In this document: positions 5,548 through 9,301 of the stretch, piece by piece
Layout: each line of letters begins with the position of its first letter
Position numbering within the stretch: position 1 is the first letter of the stretch
Assembly: GCA_050996575.1 (NCBI GenBank)
Contig: JBPCRS010000059.1
Coordinates: 1 to 9,301 of the forward strand
DNA: 9,301 nt
Direction: 5' to 3'
Source: DASUSH01 sp050996575
GTDB taxonomy: Bacteria; Actinomycetota; Thermoleophilia; Solirubrobacterales; 70-9
The notes under the pieces: generated by a model
Told to the model about the DNA's origin: nothing
What the model saw: only the letters and a program-made list of their open reading frames with translations
The model's database searches: none
Program-made: the position numbers and the translations under genes

Positions 5548-6768
5548 ATGCAGACGCGGAGACAGTTCGTACGCACGGGAGCGGTCGCGGCGGGCGCGCT
5601 CAGCTTTGGGCCGGCGTTCTGGGCCGAGTCGCTGGCGGCGCCGGCGAAGGCGGGCGCCGGGCCCTACGGCGCGCTCGGAGCCGCTGATGCCAACGGGATC
5701 TCGCTGCCCGCCGGGTTCTCGGCACGGATGATCGCCCGCGGCGGCCAGCCCGTTGCGGGCACGAGCTACGTCTGGCACAGCTTCTCCGACGGCGCCGCCA
5801 CCTACGCAACCCCCGACGGCGGCTGGATCCTCGTCTCGAACTCGGAGATCCCGACACCGTTGGACCTCCCCGGGATCGGGCCGATCGGCGAGCCGGGTGA
5901 CGGAGGCGCGAGCGCGATCCGCTTCGATGCCGACGGCTCGATCGCGAGCGCGTACCGGATTCTCAGTGGCACCAGCTCCAACTGCGCCGGCGGCGCAACC
6001 CCGTGGGGAACCTGGCTCTCCTGCGAGGAGATTGAAGAAGGGATGGTCTGGGAATGCGACCCGCTCGGCGAAACTGAGGCGATCGCCCGGCCGGCACTCG
6101 GCGTTTTCTCCCACGAGGCGGTCTGCGTCGATCCGAAGAGCGGCGACCTCTACCTCAGCGAGGACGAGGGCGACAGCGGCTTCTACCGTTTCCGGCCGTC
6201 CCGAAAGGGCGACCTCAGCGAGGGGCGCCTCTCGATCGCCCGTGTCGGCAAGCGCGGCGCGGTCGAGTGGGTTCCGCTACCCGACCCCTCGGCGAAGTCG
6301 GCGCCAACTCGCAAGCAGGTCGACGACTCAAAGCAGTTCAAGCGCGGCGAGGGAATCTGGTTCGACAGCGGCTTCGTCTACCTGGCGACGACCGGTGACT
6401 CCAAGATCCGCGCCTACGACACGCGTAAGAAGAAGATCACTCCGGTCTACGACCCGAAGCGACTCGCCGATCCGCCGCTCAAGGACGTCGACAACGTCAC
6501 CGTCGCCCGCTCCGGAGACCTGTTCGTCTGCGAGGACAACGGCGACCCGGACGGGATCGACATCGGGATCATCACGCCAAAGCCGAAACGGACCGCCGCC
6601 CGTTTTCTCAAGCTCAGCGGCGCCACTCACGGCGACCCTTCGACCGAGGCCTCCTCCGAGGCGACCGGTGTGATCTTCGACCCGAGCGGCCAACGAATGT
6701 ACTTCGCCTCTCAGCGGGCGTTCGGGACCGGCGCCGTCTACGAGGTCAGCGGGCCGTTTCGGGGCTGA
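5548..6768 (+). CDS. Tat-exported PhoX/DUF839-family protein (alkaline-phosphatase-like)
   Basis: 406 aa. The N-terminus MQTRRQFVRTGAVAAGALSF is a twin-arginine signal (R4-R5), with likely cleavage near the AxA sites at 29-35, so the protein is exported folded. The mature part has the PhoX/DUF839 hallmark NCAGGATPWGTWLSCEE (145-161) with C146 and E160/E161. Next come GVFSHEA (185-191) and LSEDEGDSGFYRF (203-215), then EGIWFD (268-273), DNVTVARSGDLFVCED (315-330) and EATGVIFDPSGQRMYFASQR (371-390). The blocks fit a six-bladed propeller with Ca/Fe ligands. PhoX enzymes hydrolyse phosphate monoesters outside the cytoplasm using Ca2+ and Fe3+. At 406 aa it is shorter than Gram-negative PhoX (about 600 aa), so activity is inferred. 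The frame is open to GTG 5458, but a Tat signal must be N-terminal, so ATG 5548 is chosen. Its 3' end overlaps arsC tail-to-tail by 23 bp. Confidence 0.88.
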   Translation: MQTRRQFVRTGAVAAGALSFGPAFWAESLAAPAKAGAGPYGALGAADANGISLPAGFSARMIARGGQPVAGTSYVWHSFSDGAATYATPDGGWILVSNSEIPTPLDLPGIGPIGEPGDGGASAIRFDADGSIASAYRILSGTSSNCAGGATPWGTWLSCEEIEEGMVWECDPLGETEAIARPALGVFSHEAVCVDPKSGDLYLSEDEGDSGFYRFRPSRKGDLSEGRLSIARVGKRGAVEWVPLPDPSAKSAPTRKQVDDSKQFKRGEGIWFDSGFVYLATTGDSKIRAYDTRKKKITPVYDPKRLADPPLKDVDNVTVARSGDLFVCEDNGDPDGIDIGIITPKPKRTAARFLKLSGATHGDPSTEASSEATGVIFDPSGQRMYFASQRAFGTGAVYEVSGPFRG

Positions 6769-7150
6769 GCTCGGCGAGGAGCGCGTCGATCCTCGTCGCG
6801 ATCTCGTCGCGGATCGCCCGCACCTGCTCAATCGGGCGACGCTTCGGATCGTCGAGTTCCCAGTCGATGTAGCGCTTGCCGGGGATGTACGGGCACTCGT
6901 CGCCGCAGCCCATCGTGACGACTACATCGGCCCACTCGGCATCTGCACTCTCCAGCCGCCGCGGGACTCGTTCCGAGAGATCGATCCCTAGCTCATCCAT
7001 CGCGGTGACCACTTCAGGATGAACTCGCCCGGCCGGTGTCGTCCCCGCCGAGCGGGATTCGTGCTTCCCGCCCGAGGCCCGCTCGAAGAGCGCTTCGCTC
7101 ATCTGCGAGCGTCCGGCGTTGTGCAGGCAGACGAAGAGGAGCTTTGCCAT
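6746..7150 (-). CDS. arsC: Arsenate reductase, low-molecular-weight phosphatase fold
   Basis: 134 aa. It reduces arsenate to arsenite in the cytosol. The N-terminal P-loop is VCLHNAGRSQ, with C8-x5-R14-S15, as in LMW protein tyrosine phosphatases and ArsC. VVTMGCGDECPYIPGKRYID carries C82 and C86, and WELDDP supplies the catalytic Asp (D101). The Cys pair spacing here is C-x3-C, unlike C-x6-C in S. aureus and B. subtilis ArsC, matching the 'MGCGD.CP' subfamily common in actinobacteria. The electron donor (thioredoxin or mycothiol) is not certain. The start is supported by the SD AGGAAGG (complement of 7157-7163) and a TGATG overlap with the aquaporin gene upstream, so both are on one mRNA. 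The 3' end overlaps the PhoX-like gene in opposite orientation over 6746-6768. Confidence 0.94.
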   Translation of the reverse strand: MAKLLFVCLHNAGRSQMSEALFERASGGKHESRSAGTTPAGRVHPEVVTAMDELGIDLSERVPRRLESADAEWADVVVTMGCGDECPYIPGKRYIDWELDDPKRRPIEQVRAIRDEIATRIDALLAELSPETAR

Positions 7151-7848
7151 CAGCGCCCTTCCTCGCTGTCACCAGCGCCGACGGATTCACCGCGGACAAG
7201 CTGATAGGCAAGCGCTCCGAGCGCAGCGCCGATCACCGGGCCCGTCAGATACACCCAAAAATCGCTCCAGGTGCCGCTCGCGAGAGCCGGTCCGAGCGAT
7301 CGCGCCGGGTTCATCGAAGCGCCGGTGACGACTCCGCCAAGCAACGCATCGAGCCCGACGGTGCCCCCGATCGCGATCGCAGCGGCAGCTCCAATCGCTC
7401 GCGTGTCAGTGGCCACCGCCATGATCACGAACATCAAGAAGGCGGTCAGGACGATCTCGTAGATCAGCGCGCTCCCGACCGCCACGCTCGGGACCGTCGC
7501 TCCAAGCTCCGCGGGCTGGTCGGGCCAGATCGCAAGCAATAGGAACCCCCCGACAATCGCGCCCGCAAGCTGGGCGGCGATGTAGCTGAGCGCCTCCCGG
7601 GCTGGGAAGTGCCGGGTGAGAGAAAACGCGACCGTCACGGCGGGATTGATATGAGCGCCCGAGAGGTGGCCGGTCGCGTAGACCATGACCATGATTATCA
7701 AGCCGAAGACGAGCGCGATGCCGACCACGCCGAGCGCCCCTCCGTACTCGGCATCGGCAACTATCGCGCCGCAGCCGGCAAAAACTAGAGCGAAGGCGGC
7801 GAATCCTTCGGCCGCCGCGCGGCGCCAGATGGGAAGCGTCGGATCCAT
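7150..7848 (-). CDS. aqpS: Aquaporin-family (MIP) channel, probable arsenite exit channel
   Basis: 232 aa, six hydrophobic helices with both pore motifs: HLSGAHINPAVT (NPA at 68-70) and GASMNPARSLGPA (NPA at 180-182, filter arginine R183). Where AqpZ has the selectivity-filter histidine on helix 5, this protein has M143/A144 in FVIMAVATDTRA. It is therefore not a classic water channel and resembles the NIP/metalloid-conducting type. Position in an ars operon, sharing a message with arsC, matches AqpS of Sinorhizobium meliloti, where the channel releases arsenite made by ArsC; no ArsB or Acr3 pump is in the window. Two starts are possible: ATG 7878 (242 aa) and ATG 7848. I prefer 7848: it lies 8 nt after a -10-like TAGGAT, has AGGA sequences just upstream, and the first ATG would fall inside the promoter. 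The symbol is by analogy. Confidence 0.9.
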   Translation of the reverse strand: MDPTLPIWRRAAAEGFAAFALVFAGCGAIVADAEYGGALGVVGIALVFGLIIMVMVYATGHLSGAHINPAVTVAFSLTRHFPAREALSYIAAQLAGAIVGGFLLLAIWPDQPAELGATVPSVAVGSALIYEIVLTAFLMFVIMAVATDTRAIGAAAAIAIGGTVGLDALLGGVVTGASMNPARSLGPALASGTWSDFWVYLTGPVIGAALGALAYQLVRGESVGAGDSEEGR

Positions 7849-7856
7849 TCCTACCG

Positions 7857-7886
7857 ATCCTAAAACATTGACACCCATGATTTCAA
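7857..7886 (-). promoter_or_regulatory. Putative promoter of the aqpS-arsC operon
   Basis: On the minus strand: TTGAAA (-35, complement of 7881-7886), an 18-bp spacer, and TAGGAT (-10, complement of 7857-7862). ATG 7848 follows after 8 nt, so the transcript would be leaderless or nearly so. The AGGA in the -10 box could instead act as a Shine-Dalgarno if a promoter lies further upstream. The -35 box overlaps the TCAATTGA palindrome. Confidence 0.5.
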
Positions 7887-7896
7887 TTGATATAAG
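7868..7896 (+). promoter_or_regulatory. Promoter of the arsR-arsM operon
   Basis: Perfect -35 TTGACA (7868-7873), 17-bp spacer, and -10 TATAAG (7891-7896): a near-consensus housekeeping sigma promoter. Seven bases then separate it from ATG 7904, so transcription should start at or next to the AUG. This decides the arsR start: an upstream in-frame ATG at 7877 lies inside the promoter and would not be transcribed. It overlaps the divergent aqpS promoter completely. Confidence 0.72.
7880..7893. promoter_or_regulatory. Likely ArsR operator, palindrome in the shared promoter
   Basis: A perfect 8-bp palindrome TCAATTGA (7883-7890) extends to an imperfect 14-bp one (AT-x-TCAATTGA-x-AT). It sits in the spacer of the arsR promoter and covers part of the aqpS -35 box. 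Further ATTGA copies lie at 7867-7871 and 7900-7904. A dimeric ArsR-family repressor bound here would block both promoters. The actual footprint is not known. Confidence 0.5.
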
Positions 7897-7903
7897 TAGA
7901 TTG

Positions 7904-8257
7904 ATGGCCGTCGATCTGGAGCTGACCCCGAAGCAGAAGCGTCCCGCCGGGGAGGTGTGCTGCGAGCCGGTCGTCTACCCCGACATCGAGCGTGCGCACG
8001 CCGAGCGGATGGGCAAGGTGGCCAAAGCCTTGGGCGATCCGATCCGGATGCAGCTCGTCGACGTCTTGCGCAAGCACGCCGGCAAGGTCTGCGTCTGCGA
8101 GCTCGTACCGCTCTTCGATCTCTCACAGGGCACGGTCTCGCACCACCTCAAGGTGCTTCGTGAGGCCGGCATCGTCGACTCCGAGCGCCAGGGTCTGTGG
8201 GCCTATTACTACGTCAATCCCGAAGCATTGGAGGAGCTGAGCGAATGGCTGAGCTAG
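7904..8257 (+). CDS. arsR: ArsR-family arsenite-responsive repressor
   Basis: 117 aa. Winged helix-turn-helix repressor that releases DNA on binding As(III). The HTH is at about 66-90 (ELVPLFDLSQGTVSHHLKVL, then REAGIV), followed by the wing (ERQGLWAYYYV, 94-104). Candidate metal ligands are C19-C20 in the N-terminal EVCCEP and C63/C65 in KVCVCEL at the start of the HTH. The N-terminal CC pair combined with a downstream Cys resembles the three-cysteine site of Corynebacterium glutamicum ArsR1 (C15, C16, C55), while the CVC pair also recalls the classical E. coli-type ELCVCDL site, so both elements are present. The start at 7904 is set by the promoter 7 bp upstream, giving a probable leaderless mRNA; no SD is seen. 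It overlaps arsM by 13 bp and very likely autoregulates itself and the divergent aqpS-arsC. Confidence 0.95.
   Translation: MAVDLELTPKQKRPAGEVCCEPVVYPDIERAHAERMGKVAKALGDPIRMQLVDVLRKHAGKVCVCELVPLFDLSQGTVSHHLKVLREAGIVDSERQGLWAYYYVNPEALEELSEWLS
8230..8236 (+). promoter_or_regulatory. Ribosome binding site of arsM
   Basis: GGAGGAG lies inside the 3' end of arsR, 8 nt before ATG 8245. It decides the arsM start in favour of 8245 over the in-frame upstream codon at 8197 and the later ATG at 8263. Confidence 0.75.
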
Positions 8258-9108
8258 AGACAATGGAAGGCACCCCCGGCTGCGGATGCAGCGCCGGGCA
8301 GGCAGGCGAGCCGGACGAGATTCGCGAGGCCGTGCGCGATCGCTACGCCGCCGCTGCCCGCAGCGTCACCGAGTCACAGGCCACGAACGAGCAGGTCTCG
8401 GCCTCGTGCGGCTGTAGCTCGCCCGAAATCGAGCGGATCAAGGGCGAGGCCTTCGGCGAGAAGCTTTACTCCAGCGAGGAGCGGGACGACCTTCCCGACG
8501 CCGCCGAGCTTGCCTCCCTCGGCTGCGGCAACCCGACCGCGGTCGCAGACTTGAATGAGGGTGAGACGGTTCTCGACCTCGGCTCAGGCGGTGGAATTGA
8601 CGTATTCCTTTCCGCTCGTCGAGTCGGCCCGACCGGCAAGGCCTATGGGCTCGACATGACCGACGAGATGCTTCAGCTGGCTCGCGCCAACCAACGCGAG
8701 GCAGGAGTCGAAAACGCCGAGTTTCTCAAAGGCACGATCGAAGAGGTACCCCTGCCGAACGACTCGGTGGACGTGATCATCTCCAACTGCGTGATCAACC
8801 TCTCCGGCGACAAGCCGGCGGTTTTCCGTGAGGCGGCGCGGGTGCTTCGCCCGGGCGGGCGCTTCGCGGTCACCGACGTCGTCGCCGATCCGGACATGGA
8901 TGAGGCGACGCGGGCCGACATGAACCAATGGACCGGCTGCATCGCCGGAGCGCTGACCCGAGCTGACTTTGAGAGGGAGCTGAGGTCCGCAGGCTTCGTC
9001 GGAATCGAGATCGAGGAGACGCATCGCGTCCACGACCATGCCGGCTCGGCGATCGTTCGCGCCCGGCGATCTCCACAAGTTGCGAAGGCTTCAAGCGTGG
9101 CAAGTTAA
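8245..9108 (+). CDS. arsM: Arsenite S-adenosylmethionine methyltransferase
   Basis: 287 aa. It methylates As(III) with S-adenosylmethionine to methylated, partly volatile arsenicals. The SAM-binding Rossmann motif is VLDLGSGGGIDVFLSA (109-124), with an acidic post-strand GLDMTD (135-140). ArsM hallmarks are LASLGCGNP (89-97), SNCVINLSGDKPAVF (180-194), RVLRPGGRFAVTDVV (199-213) and GCIAGA (231-236). Cysteines C182 and C232 match the two core arsenic-binding cysteines, while C55/C57 (SCGCSS) and C94 occupy the places where N-terminal cysteines bind arsenic in well-studied ArsM. An extra CGC (13-15) sits at the extreme N-terminus. It overlaps arsR by 13 bp, has its own strong SD, and is co-transcribed with it. 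The C-terminal domain is short, as in many actinobacterial forms. Confidence 0.95.
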   Translation: MAELETMEGTPGCGCSAGQAGEPDEIREAVRDRYAAAARSVTESQATNEQVSASCGCSSPEIERIKGEAFGEKLYSSEERDDLPDAAELASLGCGNPTAVADLNEGETVLDLGSGGGIDVFLSARRVGPTGKAYGLDMTDEMLQLARANQREAGVENAEFLKGTIEEVPLPNDSVDVIISNCVINLSGDKPAVFREAARVLRPGGRFAVTDVVADPDMDEATRADMNQWTGCIAGALTRADFERELRSAGFVGIEIEETHRVHDHAGSAIVRARRSPQVAKASSVAS

Positions 9109-9120
9109 TCTTCGGGCTGG

Positions 9121-9301
9121 ATGACCGATCCGGCTCAGCCAACCACGCCGACCTTCATCCAGGGCTCGCCCTTACTCAGCGAGGCGTTCGCGATGGCGCT
9201 CGACGCGCACCATGGTGCGCGTCGCCGCGGCGACACCGATATCGAACAACCCGTCGCTGTCGCTGAGGTCCTCTACGACAACGGCTTCCCCGACAAGGAC
9301 G
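9121..9301 (+). CDS. HD-domain protein, RelA/SpoT hydrolase-like, N-terminal part only
   Basis: 60 codons before the window ends. MTDPAQPTTPTFIQGSPLLS is followed by EAFAMALDAHHGARRRGDTD and IEQPVAVAEVLYDNGFPDKD. The pattern 'SPLL.EA...A..AHHG..RRGD..I..PVAVA.VL...G' is the opening of small HD hydrolases related to the (p)ppGpp hydrolase domain of RelA/SpoT and Mesh1. The usual 'I.HP', whose histidine is the first metal ligand, is IEQP here; the LHD motif would lie beyond the window. It starts 12 bp after arsM, so it may be read through from the arsR-arsM operon, but a TAATCT hexamer (9106-9111), 9 nt before the ATG, could give its own leaderless transcript. A perfect 24-bp palindrome (9201-9224) lies within the gene. 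Confidence 0.7.
   Translation, partial: MTDPAQPTTPTFIQGSPLLSEAFAMALDAHHGARRRGDTDIEQPVAVAEVLYDNGFPDKD
9201..9224. repeat. Perfect 24-bp palindrome inside the HD-domain gene
   Basis: The 12-bp half CGACGCGCACCA (9201-9212) is followed directly by its exact reverse complement (9213-9224), centred on an NcoI-like CCATGG. It encodes LDAHHGARR-type residues in the HD gene. No spacer separates the halves, so it is a cruciform-type rather than a hairpin-with-loop repeat. Confidence 0.9.

Noticed and set aside
5753..6673. 306-codon open frame in another frame of the PhoX-like gene
   Set aside because: Serine/arginine/threonine-rich shadow with no domain; PhoX motifs are all in the other frame.
7849..7878. 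Upstream ATG 7878 for the aquaporin gene
   Set aside because: It falls within the proposed promoter, while ATG 7848 is better placed after TAGGAT and close to the first helix. Not fully excluded.
7685..7903. Longer arsR frame starting upstream at 7685 or 7877
   Set aside because: Those starts lie within the divergent aquaporin gene or the promoter; homology to ArsR begins after 7904.
6746..9108. A new type of arsenic system
   Set aside because: Each component belongs to a known family (ArsC, AqpS-like channel, ArsR, ArsM); only the arrangement and promoter layout are uncommon.
1..9301. CRISPR array, tRNA, rRNA, transposase, integrase or attachment site
   Set aside because: No regularly spaced repeats, no tRNA-like cloverleaf, no transposase or integrase motifs and no flanking duplications were seen by eye.

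Overview
The window is high-GC, densely packed bacterial DNA with short or overlapping gene junctions. The best guess is a high-GC actinobacterium (Actinomycetota, possibly Thermoleophilia-like). This rests on codon use, on TAnnnT hexamers placed 6-9 nt before several start codons (the pattern of leaderless mRNAs), and on the style of the arsenic regulator and the NAD(P)-binding proteins. No rRNA, tRNA, insertion sequence or CRISPR array was seen.

Layout. (1) 2-265 (+) is the 3' end of an NAD(P)H-binding, atypical short-chain dehydrogenase (SDR-like) protein, cut by the window edge. Facing it is a minus-strand operon, 4510 to 272: ppk1 (polyphosphate kinase), a conserved protein of unknown function, a second NAD(P)H-binding protein that is a paralogue of the first, and an SRPBCC-fold protein. 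The last three are joined by stop/start overlaps. (2) 4615-5324 (+) is a small gene of 59 codons overlapping a nucleotidyltransferase-fold gene by GTGA. The pair resembles an AbiEii/MNT-type toxin-antitoxin-like or accessory module. (3) 5341-5526 holds an in-frame remnant resembling the C-terminus of a family 31 glycoside hydrolase, followed by a Tat-exported PhoX/DUF839-like protein (5548-6768). (4) 6746-9108 is an arsenic resistance locus. A divergent promoter at about 7857-7904 drives aqpS-like aquaporin and arsC leftwards, and arsR and arsM rightwards. (5) 9121-9301 is the 5' end of an HD-domain protein of the RelA/SpoT hydrolase type, cut by the window edge.

How the genes work together. 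In the arsenic locus ArsC would reduce arsenate to arsenite, the aquaporin-family channel would let arsenite leave down its gradient, ArsM would methylate remaining arsenite, and ArsR would repress both arms until arsenite binds its cysteines. No ArsB or Acr3 pump is in the window, so this looks like a channel-based plus methylation-based solution, comparable to the arsR-aqpS-arsC layout known from Sinorhizobium meliloti. A polyphosphate kinase and a PhoX-like phosphatase lie next to it, so the neighbourhood is rich in phosphate/arsenate functions, although this may be coincidence.

Most noteworthy: two completely overlapping divergent ars promoters sharing a palindrome, with both genes apparently leaderless; a perfect 24-bp palindrome inside the HD-domain gene; loss of the usual first metal-binding histidine in that HD protein; and a glycosidase remnant fused in frame upstream of the PhoX-like gene.
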